Notes under the pieces: generated by a model | Databases searched by the model: none | The model's input: only the letters and a program-made list of their open reading frames with translations | What the model was told of the DNA's origin: nothing | Shown here: positions 1-10,548 of the stretch, in pieces | Position numbering within the stretch: the first letter of the stretch is position 1 | Layout: each line of letters starts with the position of its first letter | Source of the DNA: Liolophura sinensis | Taxonomy: Eukaryota; Mollusca; Polyplacophora; Chitonida; Chitonidae | Length of the DNA: 64,000 nucleotides | NCBI RefSeq assembly: GCF_032854445.1 | Contig: NW_027018050.1 | Span: 1-64,000, forward strand | Reading direction: 5' to 3' | Made by a program: the position numbers and the translations under genes

Positions 1-1762
1 TTCCACTTTTGCATTTTTGCCTGGTCTATTTGTTAATTGAAATCGGCTACACTGTACTCTGTACAATCGCGACTGGTCATTACTATATTCAACTTTTGAC
101 TATAAGTTATGTGCCCTTCGGTAGCCCAGAAGACCTGAAATCTTTGGGCTAAGCCCATTTAACTCACCCAGCAATTGTCTTACTTCTAAGTGCAAGACAA
201 TCTCAATGTCTTTATCTACGTGTAGAAAAACCACACCATTTGTACATAAAAAACACAAGGTTTCTTGATACAGTCTGCTGTAAAAAGTACAACTGAACAC
301 TGACCCACTTCAGTAAGGTGCCAAAAAGATGCGGAATTGAGCCAGGCATCGGCAGCTGTTGAAAAATTGCAAATTTCACTGGTTTCCATGGAGTAAGAGC
401 CGTTGCTGGGCACGTGATTATGACATAAGTGATCATTCAATTGTCACTACAGCCAAAAGTATTGGTCGGAGAGCAAGGCGGTTTGCACCATTCGATTTCT
501 CGTCACAAAATACGTCGGATTAGCCTCTTACCAGCAGCACTGGAACAGTTTTCGCACTTTTGCATTTTTGCCTGGTCTTTTTGTTAATTGAAATCGGCTA
601 CACTGTACTCTGTACAATCGCGACTGGTCATTACTATATTCAACTTTTGACTATAAGTTATGTGCCCTTCGGTAGCCCAGAAGACGTCAAATCTTTGGGC
701 CAAGCCCATTTAACTCACCCAGCAATTGCCTTACTTCTAAGTGCAAGACAATCTCAATGTCTTTATCTACGTGTAGAAAAAACCACACCATTTGTACATA
801 AAAAACACGAGGTACTTGATACAGTCTGCTGTAAAAAGTACAACTAAACACAGACCCACATTTATAAGGTGCCAAAAGATGCGGAATTGGGCCAGGTATC
901 GGCAGCTGTTGAAAAATTGCCAATTTCCCTGGTTTCCATGGAGTAAGAGCCGTTGCTGTGCACGTGATTATGACATAAATGATCATTCAATTGTCGCTAC
1001 AGGCAAAAGTATTGGTCGGAGAGCAACGCGGTTTGCACCATTCGATTTCTCGTCACAAAAATACGTCGGATTAGCCTGTTACCAGCAGCACTGGAACAAT
1101 TTTTCCAATTTTGCGTTTTTGCCTGGTCTTTTTGTTAATTGAAATCGGCTACACTGTACTCTGTACAATCGCGACTGGTCATTACTATATTCAACTTTTG
1201 ACTATAAGTTATGTGCCCTTCGGTAGCCCAGAAGACCTGAAATCTTTGGGCTAAGCCCATTTAACTCACCCAGCAATTGCCTTACTTCTAAGTGCAAGAC
1301 AATCTCAATGTCTTTATCTACGTGTAGAAAAACCACACCATTTGTACGTGAGAAACACAAGGTACTTGATACAGTCTGCTGTAAAAAGTACAACTGAACA
1401 CTGACCCACTTCAGTAAGGTGCCAAAAGATGCGGAATTGAGCCAGGCATCGGCAGCTGTTGAAAAAATTTCAATTTTCCCTTGTTTCCATGGAGTAAGAG
1501 CCGTTGCTGGGCACGTGATTATGACATAAATGATCATTCAATTGTCACTACAGCCAAAAGTATTGGTCGGAGAGCAACGCGGTTTGCACCATTCGATTTC
1601 TCGTTACAAAATACGTCGGATTAGCCTCTTACCAGCAGCACTGGAACAGTTTTCGCACTTTTGCATTTTTGCCTGGTCTTTTTGTTAATTGAAATCGGCT
1701 ACACTGTACTCTGTACAATCGCGACTGGTCATTACTATATTCAACTTTTAACTATAAGTTAT
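1..1762 (+). repeat. Left-edge partial monomer, then monomers A, C, A
   Basis: Bases 1-110 are the last part of a truncated monomer entering from the left. The following monomers begin at 111 (A, with cataagtg), 662 (C) and 1213 (A, with tctcgttac). Their lengths are 551, 551 and 550 rather than 549, because of extra bases in A or T runs (see the indel-rich feature over this stretch). Confidence 0.85.
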
Positions 1763-1920
1763 GTGCCCTTCGGTAGCCCAGAAGACGTCAAATCTTTGGG
1801 CCAAGCCCATTTAACTCACCCAGCAATTGTCTTACTTCTAAGTCCAAGACAATCTCAATGTCTTTATCTACGTGTAGAAAAACAACACCATTTGTACGTG
1901 AAAAACACGAGGGTACTTGA
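260..1920. other. Indel-rich stretch 1
   Basis: One-base insertions relative to the consensus occur at ggtttcttg (about 261), ccaaaaagatg (about 325), aaaaaaccac (about 780), caaaaatacg (about 1056), the altered aaaaaatttcaattttccc (about 1464), and gagggtac (about 1911). They give monomers of 550-551 bp. Confidence 0.75.
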
Positions 1921-3959
1921 TACAGTCTGCTGTAAAAAGTACAACTGACCACAGACCCACATGAATAAGGTGCCAAAAGATGCGGAATTGGGCCAGGTAT
2001 CGGCAGCTGTTGAAAAATTGCCAATTTCCCTGGTTTCCATGGAGTAAGAGCCGTTGCTGTGCACGTGATTATGAAATAAATGATCATTCAGTTGTCGCTA
2101 CAGGCAAAAGTATTGGTCGGAGAGCAACGCGGTTTGCACCATTCGATTTGTCGTCACAAAATACGTCGGATTAGCCTCTTACCAGCAGCACTGGAACAAT
2201 TTTTCCAATTTTGCGTTTTTGCCTGGTCTTTTTGTTAATTGAAATCGGCTACACTGTACTCTGTACAATCGCGACTGGTCATTACTATATTCAACTTTTG
2301 ACTATAAGTTATGTGCCCTTCGGTAGCCCAGAAGACCTGAAATCTTTGGGCTAAGCCCATTTAACTCACCCAGCAATTGCCTTACTTCTAAGTGCAAGAC
2401 AATCTCAATGTCTTTATCTACGTGTAGAAAAACCACACCATTTGTACGTGAGAAACACAAGGTACTTGATACAGTCTGCTGTAAAAAGTACAACTGAACA
2501 CTGACCAACTTCAGTAAGGTGCCAAAAGATGCGGAATTGAGCCAGGCAGCGGCAGCTGTTGAAAAATTGCAAATTTCCCTGGTTTCCATGGAGTAAGAGC
2601 CGTTGCTGGGCACGTGATTATGACATAAATGATCATTCAATTGTCACTACAGCCAAACGTATTGCTCGGAGAGCAACGCGGTTTGCACCATTCGATTTCT
2701 CGTCACAAAATACGTCGGATTAGCCTCTTACCAGCAGCACTGGAACAGTTTTCGCACTTTTGCATTTTTGCCTGGTCTTTTTGTTAATTGAAATCGGCTA
2801 CACTGTACTCTGTACAATCGCGACTGGTCATTACTATATTCAACTTTTGACTATAAGTTATGTGCCCTTCGGTAGCCCAGAAGACGTCAAATCTTTGGGC
2901 TAAGCCCATTTAACTCACCCAGCAATTGCCTTACTTCTAAGTGCAAGACAATCTCAATGTCTTTATCTACGTGTAGAAAAACCACACCATTTGTACGTGA
3001 GAAACACAAGGTTCTTGATACAGTCTGCTGTAAAAAGTACAACTGAACACTGACCCACTTCAGTAAGGTGCCAAAAGATGCGGAATTGAGCCAGGCATCG
3101 GCAGCTGTTGAAAAATTGCAAATTTCCCTGGTTTCCATGGAGTAAGAGCCGTTGCCGGGCACGTGATTATGACATAAATGATCATTAGATTGTCGCTACA
3201 GCCAAACGTATTGGTCGGAGAGCAACGCAGATTGCACCATTCGATTTCTCGTCACAAAATACGTCGGATTAGCCTCTTACCAGCAGCACTGGAACAGTTT
3301 TTCCACTTTTGCATTTTTGCCTGGTCTTTTTGTTAATTGAAATCGGCTACACTGTACTCTGTACAATCGCGACTGGTCATTACTATATTCAACTTTTGAC
3401 TATAAGTTATGTGCCCTTCGGTAGCCCAGAAGACCTGAAATCTTTGGGCTAAGCCCATTTAACTCACCCAGCAATTGTCTTACTTCTAAGTGCAAGACAA
3501 TCTCAATGTCTTTATCTACGTGTAGAAAAACCACACCATTTGTACGTAAAAAACACAAGGTTCTTGATACAGTCTGCTGTAAAAAGTACAACTGAACACT
3601 GACCCACTTCAGTAAGGTGCCAAAAGATGCGGAATTGAGCCAGGCATCGGCAGCTGTTGAAAAATTGCAAATTTCACTGGTTTCCATGGAGTAAGAGCCG
3701 TTGCTGGGCACGTGATTATGACATAAGTGATCATTCAATTGTCACTACAGCCAAAAGTATTGGTCGAAGAGCAAGGCGGTTTGCACCATTCGATTTCTCG
3801 TCACAAAATACGTCGGATTAGCCTCTTACCAGCAGCACTGGAACAGTTTTCGCACTTTTGCATTTTTGCCTGGTCTTTTTGTTAATTGAAATCGGCTACA
3901 CTGTACTCTGTACAATCGCGACTGGTCATTACTATATTCAACTTTTGACTATAAGTTAT
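1763..3959 (+). repeat. Four-monomer block B/C-A-AB-A, first copy
   Basis: Monomers start at 1763 (B head joined to C tail, with tgaaataaatg and cattcagttg), 2313 (A, with caggcagcgg), 2862 (AB, with catgattag-type variant atcattagattg) and 3411 (A, with tttcactgg and cataagtg). The same ordered set of private variants recurs at 31426-33621, about 54 monomers away. The last three monomers recur a third time at 8902-10548. Confidence 0.8.
3411..3959 (+). repeat. Type A satellite monomer (exemplar)
   Basis: Reference copy of subtype A. After the anchor it reads gaagacctgaaat and tttgggctaagccc, then the subtype head at 3594-3617 (gaacactgacccacttcag, ending taagg), gagccaggcatcgg, tgctgggcacgtg, cactacagccaaaag, and ends in aacagttttcgcac. 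This particular copy also carries the private variants tttcactgg and cataagtg, shared only with the A monomers at 111, 10000 and 33073. Type A is the commonest subtype, recurring every two or three monomers across the window. Many A copies read ttgtacgtgagaaac where others read ttgtacataaaaaac. Confidence 0.9.
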
Positions 3960-3983
3960 GTGCCCTTCGGTAGCCCAGAAGAC
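3881..3983. other. Near-invariant block of the monomer (exemplar)
   Basis: The 103 bp from gttaattgaaatcgg to cccagaagac is almost unchanged in all copies, while subtype differences concentrate elsewhere. It includes TGTACTCTGTACA at 3902-3914 (5 bp arms, 3 bp centre) and the NruI-type palindrome TCGCGA at 3916-3921. The exceptions I noticed are few: attgcgac at three places, accatattc at two, atcggttac at two, attcatctttt at two, and isolated single changes. Such a conserved box could be a protein-binding segment, but recent homogenisation could also explain it. Confidence 0.6.
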
Positions 3984-3993
3984 CTGAAATCTT

Positions 3994-4075
3994 TGGGCCA
4001 AGCCCATTTAACTCACCCAGCAATTGCCTTACTTCTAAGTCCAAGACAATCTCAATGTCTTTATCTACGTGTAGA
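3994..4075. repeat. Short inverted repeats in the monomer (exemplar)
   Basis: TGGGC-CAA-GCCCA at 3994-4006 and TCTAC-GT-GTAGA at 4064-4075 are perfect 5 bp arms around 3 and 2 bp centres. In A-type monomers the first centre is TAA. Both recur in nearly every monomer. Arms this short form weak hairpins at most. Confidence 0.7.
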
Positions 4076-4199
4076 AAAACCACACCATTTGTACGTGAAA
4101 AACACAAGGTACTTGATACAGTCTGCTGTAAAAAGTACAACTGACCACAGACCCACATGAATAAGGTGCCAAAAGATGCGGAATTGAGCCAGGCATCGG

Positions 4200-4390
4200 C
4201 AGCTGTTGAAAAATTGCAAATTTCCCTGGTTTCCATGGAGTAAGAGCCGTTGCCGGGCACGTGATTATGACATAAATGATCATTCAATTGTCGCTACAGC
4301 CAAACGTATTGGTCGGAGAGCAACGCGGATTGCACCATTCGATTTCTCGTCACAAAATACGTCGGATTAGCCTCTTACCAGCAGCACTGG
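4200..4390. repeat. Cluster of palindromes including CACGTG and AATGATCATT (exemplar)
   Basis: Within 190 bp are CAGCTG at 4200-4205, TCCATGGA at 4232-4239, the E-box-type CACGTG at 4258-4263, the 10 bp perfect palindrome AATGATCATT at 4275-4284, and CCAG-CAGCA-CTGG at 4378-4390. They recur once per monomer. CACGTG is the known core site for bHLH factors in general; nothing here shows that it is bound. Confidence 0.7.
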
Positions 4391-4508
4391 AACAGTTTTT
4401 CCACTTTTGCATTTTTGCCTGGTCTTTTTGTTAATTGAAATCGGCTACACTGTACTCTGTACAATCGCGACTGGTCATTACTATATTCAACTTTTGACTA
4501 TAAGTTAT

Positions 4509-5057
4509 GTGCCCTTCGGTAGCCCAGAAGACGTCAAATCTTTGGGCTAAGCCCATTTAACTCACCCAGCAATTGTCTTACTTCTAAGTGCAAGACAATC
4601 TCAATGTCTTTATCTACGTGTAGAAAAACCACACCATTTGTACATAAAAAACACGAGGTACTTGATACAGTCTGCTGTAAAAAGTACAACTAAACACAGA
4701 CCCACATTTATAAGGTGCCAAAAGATGCGGAATTGGGCCAGGTATCGGCAGCTGTTGAAAAATTGCCAATTTCCCTGGTTTCCATGGAGTAAGAGCCGTT
4801 GCTGTGCACGTGATTATGACATAAATGATCATTCAATTGTCGCTACAGGCAAAAGTATTGGTCGGAGAGCAACGCGGTTTGCACCATTCGATTTCTCGTC
4901 ACAAAATACGTCGGATTAGCCTGTTACCAGCAGCACTGGAACAATTTTTCCAATTTTGCGTTTTTGCCTGGTCTTTTTGTTAATTGAAATCGGCTACACT
5001 GTACTCTGTACAATCGCGACTGGTCATTACTATATTCAACTTTTGACTATAAGTTAT
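4509..5057 (+). repeat. Type C satellite monomer (exemplar)
   Basis: Reference copy of subtype C. It begins gaagacgtcaaat (creating GACGTC), reads ttgtacataaaaaac followed by acgaggtac, and has the C head at 4692-4715 (aaacacagacccacatttat, ending aagg). It then has attgggccaggtatcgg, attgccaatttccc, tgtgcacgtg (creating GTGCAC overlapping CACGTG), gtcgctacaggcaaaag, gcggtttgcacc and the end aacaatttttccaattttgcg. It is the most distinct of the three subtypes. Confidence 0.9.
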
Positions 5058-8000
5058 GTGCCCTTCGGTAGCCCAGAAGACGTCAAATCTTTGGGCTAAG
5101 CCCATTTAACTCACCCAGCAATTGTCTTACTTCTAAGTCCAAGACAATCTCAATGTCTTTATCTACGTGTAGAAAAACAACACCATTTGTACGTGAAAAA
5201 CACAAGGTACTTGATACAGTCTGCTGTAAAAAGTACAACTGACCACAGACCCACATGAATAAGGTGCCAAAAGATGCGGAATTGAGCCAGGCATCGGCAG
5301 CTGTTGAAAAATTGCAAATTTCACTGGTTTCCATGGAGTAAGAGCCGTTGCCGGGCACGTGATTATGACATAAATGATCATTCAATTGTCGCTACAGCCA
5401 AACGTATTGGTCGGAGAGCAACGCGGATTGCACCATTCGATTTCTCGTCACAAAATACGTCGGATTAGCCTCTTACCAGCAGCACTGGAACAGTTTTTCC
5501 ACTTTTGCATTTTTGCCTGGTCTTTTTGTTAATTGAAATCGGCTACACTGTACTCTGTACAATCGCGACTGGTCATTACTATATTCAACTTTTGACTATA
5601 AGTTATGTGCCCTTCGGTAGCCCAGAAGACCTGAAATCTTTGGGCTAAGCCCATTTAACTCACCCAGCAATTGTCTTACTTCTAAGTGCAAGACAATCTC
5701 AATGTCTTTATCTACGTGTAGAAAAACCACACCATTTGTACGTGAGAAACACAAGGTTCTTGATACAGTCTGCTGTAAAAAGTACAACTGAACACTGACC
5801 CACTTCAGTAAGGTGCCAAAAGATGCGGAATTGAGCCAGGCATCGGCAGCTGTTGAAAAATTGCAAATTTCCCTGGTTTCCATGGAGTAAGAGCCGTTGC
5901 CGGGCACGTGATTATGACATAAATGATCATTAGATTGTCGCTACAGCCAAAAGTATTGGTCGGAGAGCAAGGCGGTTTGCACCATTCGATTTCTCGTCAC
6001 AAAATACGTCGGATTAGCCTCTTACCAGCAGCACTGGAACAGTTTTCGCACTTTTGCATTTTTGCCTGGTCTTTTTGTTAATTGAAATCGGCTACACTGT
6101 ACTCTGTACAATCGCGACTGGTCATTACTATATTCAACTTTTGACTATAAGTTATGTGCCCTTCGGTAGCCCAGAAGACCTGAAATCTTTGGGCTAAGCC
6201 CATTTAACTCACCCAGCAATTGCCTTACTTCTAAGTGCAAGACAATCTCAATGTCTTTATCTACGTGTAGAAAAACCACACCATTTGTACGTGAAAAACA
6301 CAAGGTACTTGATACAGTCTGCTGTAAAAAGTACAACTGACCACAGACCCACATGAATAAGGTGCCAAAAGATGCGGAATTGAGCCAGGCATCGGCATCT
6401 GTTGAAAAATTGCAAATTTCCCTGGTTTCCATGGAGTAAGAGCCGTTGCCGGGCACGTGATTATGACATAAATGATCATTCAATTGTCGCTACAGCCAAA
6501 CGTATTGGTCGGAGAGCAACGCGGATTGCACCATTCGATTTCTCGTCACAAAATACGTCGGATTAGCCTCTTACCAGCAGCACTGGAACAGTTTTTCCAC
6601 TTTTGCATTTTTGCCTGGTCTTTTTGTTAATTGAAATCGGCTACACTGTACTCTGTACAATCGCGACTGGTCATTACTATATTCAACTTTTGACTATAAG
6701 TTATGTGCCCTTCGGTAGCCCAGAAGACGTCAAATCTTTGGGCTAAGCCCATTTAACTCACCCAGCAATTGTCTTACTTCTAAGTGCAAGACAATCTCAA
6801 TGTCTTTATCTACGTGTAGAAAAACCACACCATTTTGTACATAAAAAACACGAGGTACTTGATACAGTCTGCTGTAAAAAGTACAACTAAACACAGACCC
6901 ACATTTATAAGGTGCCAAAAGATGCGGAATTGGGCCAGGTATCGGCAGCTGTTGAAAAATTGCCAATTTCCCTGGTTTCCATGGAGTAAGAGCCGTTGCT
7001 GTGCACGTGATTATGACATAAATGATCATTCAATTGTCGCTACAGGCAAAAGTATTGGTCGGAGAGCAACGCGGTTTGCACCATTCGATTTCTCGTCACA
7101 AAATACGTCGGATTAGCCTGTTACCAGCAGCACTGGAACAATTTTTCCAATTTTGCGTTTTTGCCTGGTCTTTTTGTTAATTGAAATCGGCTACACTGTA
7201 CTCTGTACAATCGCGACTGGTCATTACTATATTCAACTTTTGACTATAAGTTATGTGCCCTTCGGTAGCCCAGAAGACGTCAAATCTTTGGGCCAAGCCC
7301 ATTTAACTCACCCAGCAATTGTCTTACTTCTAAGTCCAAGACAATCTCAATGTCTTTATCTACGTGTAGAAAAACAACACCATTTGTACGTGAAAAACAC
7401 AAGGTACTTGATACAGTCTGCTGTAAAAAGTACAACTGACCACAGACCCACATGAATAAGGTGCCAAAAGATGCGGAATTGAGCCAGGCATCGGCAGCTG
7501 TTGAAAAATTGCCAATTTCCCTGGTTTCCATGGAGTAAGAGCCGTTGCCGGGCACGTGATTATGACATAAATGATCATTCAATTGTCGCTACAGCCAAAC
7601 GTATTGGTCGGAGAGCAACGCGGATTGCACCATTCGATTTCTCGTCACAAAATACGTCGGATTAGCCTCTTACCAGCAGCACTGGAACAGTTTTTCCACT
7701 TTTGCATTTTTGCCTGGTCTTTTTGTTAATTGAAATCGGCTACACTGTACTCTGTACAATCGCGACTGGTCATTACTATATTCAACTTTTGACTATAAGT
7801 TATGTGCCCTTCGGTAGCCCAGAAGACCTGAAATCTTTGGGCTAAGCCCATTTAACTCACCCAGCAATTGTCTTACTTCTAAGTGCAAGACAATCTCAAT
7901 GTCTTTATCTACGTGTAGAAAAACCACACCATTTGTACGTGAGAAACACAAGGTACTTGATACAGTCTGCTGTAAAAAGTACAACTGAACACTGACCCAC

Positions 8001-8901
8001 TTCAGTAAGGTGCCAAAAGATGCGGAATTGAGCCAGGCATCGGCAGCTGTTGAAAAATTGCAAATATCCCTGGTTTCCATGGAGTAAGAGCCGTTGCTGG
8101 GCACGTGATTATGACATAAATGATCATTCAATTGTCACTACAGCCAAAAGTATTGGTCGGAGAGCAAGGCGGTTTGCACCATTCGATTTCTCGTCACAAA
8201 ATACGTCGGATTAGCCTCTTACCAGCAGCACTGGAACAGTTTTCGCACTTTTGCATTTTTGCCTGGTCTTTTTGTTAATTGAAATCGGCTACACTGTACT
8301 CTGTACAATCGCGACTGGTCATTACTATATTCAACTTTTGACTATAAGTTATGTGCCCTTCGGTAGCCCAGAAGACCTGAAATCTTTGGGCCAAGCCCAT
8401 TTAACTCACCCAGCAATTGTCTTACTTCTAAGTGCAAGACAATCTCAATGTCTTTATCTACGTGTAGAAAAACCACACCATTTGTACATGAAAAACACAA
8501 GGTACTTGATACAGTCTGCTGTAAAAAGTACAACTGAACACTGACCCACTTCAGTAAGGTGCCAAAAGATGCGGAATTGAGCCAGGCATCGGCAGCTGTT
8601 GAAAAATTGCCAATTTCCCTGGTTTCCATGGAGTAAGAGCCGTTGCCGGGCACGTGATTATGACATAAATGATCATTCAATTGTCGCTACAGCCAAACGT
8701 ATTGGTCGGAGAGCAACGCGGATTGCACCATTCGATTTCTCGTCACAAAATACGTCGGATTAGCCTGTTACCAGCAGCACTGGAACAGTTTTTCCACTTT
8801 TGCATTTTTGCCTGGTCTTTTTGTTAATTGAAATCGGCTACACTGTACTCTGTACAATCGCGACTGGTCATTACTATATTCAACTTTTGACTATAAGTTA
8901 T
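5058..8901 (+). repeat. Monomers B, AB, B, C, B, A, AB
   Basis: Monomers start at 5058 (B, with gaagacgtc), 5607 (A head with ccgggcacgtg and atcattagattg, then an A end), 6156 (B), 6705 (C, one extra T at about 6836), 7255 (B), 7804 (A, with aaatatccc) and 8353 (A head with acatgaaaaac, then B-like tail). The order is less regular here than elsewhere. The pair B plus A(aaatatccc) at 7255-8352 reappears in related form six monomers later at 10549-11646. Confidence 0.8.
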
Positions 8902-10548
8902 GTGCCCTTCGGTAGCCCAGAAGACCTGAAATCTTTGGGCTAAGCCCATTTAACTCACCCAGCAATTGTCTTACTTCTAAGTGCAAGACAATCTCAATGT
9001 CTTTATCTACGTGTAGAAAAACCACACCATTTGTACGTGAGAAACACAAGGTACTTGATACAGTCTGCTGTAAAAAGTACAACTGAACACTGACCAACTT
9101 CAGTAAGGTGCCAAAAGATGCGGAATTGAGCCAGGCAGCGGCAGCTGTTGAAAAATTGCAAATTTCCCTGGTTTCCATGGAGTAAGAGCCGTTGCTGGGC
9201 ACGTGATTATGACATAAATGATCATTCAATTGTCACTACAGCCAAAAGTATTGTTCGGAGAGCAACGCGGTTTGCACCATTCGATTTCTCGTCACAAAAT
9301 ACGTCGGATTAGCCTCTTACCAGCAGCACTGGAACAGTTTTCGCACTTTTGCATTTTTGCCTGGTCTTTTTGTTAATTGAAATCGGCTACACTGTACTCT
9401 GTACAATCGCGACTGGTCATTACTATATTCAACTTTTGACTATAAGTTATGTGCCCTTCGGTAGCCCAGAAGACGTCAAATCTTTGGGCCAAGCCCATTT
9501 AACTCACCCAGCAATTGTCTTACTTCTAAGTGCAAGACAATCTCAATGTCTTTATCTACGTGTAGAAAAACCACACCATTTGTACGTGAGAAACACAAGG
9601 TTCTTGATACAGTCTGCTGTAAAAAGTACAACTGAACACTGACCCACTTCAGTAAGGTGCCAAAAGATGCGGAATTGAGCCAGGCATCGGCAGCTGTTGA
9701 AAAATTGCAAATTTCCCTGGTTTCCATGGAGTAAGAGCCGTTGCCGGGCACGTGATTATGACATAAATGATCATTAGATTGTCGCTACAGCCAAACGTAT
9801 TGGTCGGAGAGCAACGCGGATTGCACCATTCGATTTCTCGTCACAAAATACGTCGGATTAGCCTCTTACCAGCAGCACTGGAACAGTTTTTCCACTTTTG
9901 CATTTTTGCCTGGTCTATTTGTTAATTGAAATCGGCTACACTGTACTCTGTACAATCGCGACTGGTCATTACTATATTCAACTTTTGACTATAAGTTATG
10001 TGCCCTTCGGTAGCCCAGAAGACCTGAAATCTTTGGGCTAAGCCCATTTAACTCACCCAGCAATTGTCTTACTTCTAAGTGCAAGACAATCTCAATGTCT
10101 TTATCTACGTGTAGAAAAACCACACCATTTGTACATAAAAAACACAAGGTTCTTGATACAGTCTGCTGTAAAAAGTACAACTGAACACTGACCCACTTCA
10201 GTAAGGTGCCAAAAGATGCGGAATTGAGCCAGGCATCGGCAGCTGTTGAAAAATTGCAAATTTCACTGGTTTCCATGGAGTAAGAGCCGTTGCTGGGCAC
10301 GTGATTATGACATAAGTGATCATTCAATTGTCACTACAGCCAAAAGTATTGGTCGGAGAGCAACGCGGTTTGCACCATTCGATTTCTCGTTACAAAATAC
10401 GTCGGATTAGCCTCTTACCAGCAGCACTGGAACAGTTTTCGCACTTTTGCATTTTTGCCTGGTCTTTTTGTTAATTGAAATCGGCTACACTGTACTCTGT
10501 ACAATCGCGACTGGTCATTACTATATTCAACTTTTGACTATAAGTTAT
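8902..10548 (+). repeat. Three-monomer block A-AB-A, further copy
   Basis: Monomers start at 8902 (A, with caggcagcgg), 9451 (AB, with atcattagattg) and 10000 (A, with tttcactgg and cataagtg). The same order of private variants is seen at 2313-3959 and 31975-33621. The offset from the first copy is 6589 bp, twelve monomers plus one base. Confidence 0.8.
9451..9999 (+). repeat. AB mosaic monomer (exemplar)
   Basis: The first part is A-like (gtgagaaac, gaacactgacccacttcag). From the E-box onward it is B-like (gccgggcacgtg, gtcgctacagccaaacg, gcggattgcacc, tttttccac). It carries atcattagattg, which breaks the otherwise constant atcattcaattg. Monomers with this mark occur at 2862, 5607, 9451, 17136, 18783 and 32525. 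The mosaic structure is what unequal crossing-over or gene conversion inside the monomer would produce. Confidence 0.8.

Larger units (their letters stand above)
3960..4508 (+). repeat. Type B satellite monomer (exemplar)
   Basis: Reference copy of subtype B. It has tttgggccaagccc where A has a T, ctaagtccaag where A has ctaagtgcaag, ttgtacgtgaaaaac, and the B head at 4143-4166 (gaccacagacccacatgaat, ending aagg). It continues with gccgggcacgtg, gtcgctacagccaaacg, gcggattgcacc, and ends aacagtttttccac. These differences are linked, so B is a real subtype and not scattered noise. Confidence 0.9.

Noticed and set aside
3400-3738. 112-codon open frame on the - strand (beginning MNDHLC) recurring in most monomers
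   Set aside because: It overlaps the + strand frames in the same monomer, shows no known motif, and varies and breaks with subtype and with single-base indels. Nothing supports translation.
3960-4508. CENP-B box
   Set aside because: I checked the TTCG occurrences in the monomer (ttcggtag, ttcgattt, and ttcgcact in A ends). None fits TTCG followed after four bases by A and then CGGG. The minus strand has no fitting site either.
3960-4508. RNA polymerase III A and B boxes (SINE or tRNA origin), around cattcgatttc
   Set aside because: The best B-box-like word has at least two mismatches, and there is no matching A box at the right distance, no poly-A tail and no target-site duplication.
3960-4508. 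Monomer as a trimer of an ancestral 183 bp repeat
   Set aside because: Reading the three 183 bp thirds against each other shows no evident similarity beyond short shared words such as caattgtc; a proper alignment could still reveal very old homology.
4707-4715. TTTATAAGG in C-type heads as a TATA-like promoter
   Set aside because: It is part of the variable head window, replaced in A and B by cagtaagg or gaataagg, with no adjacent conserved start or gene. A chance match is more likely.
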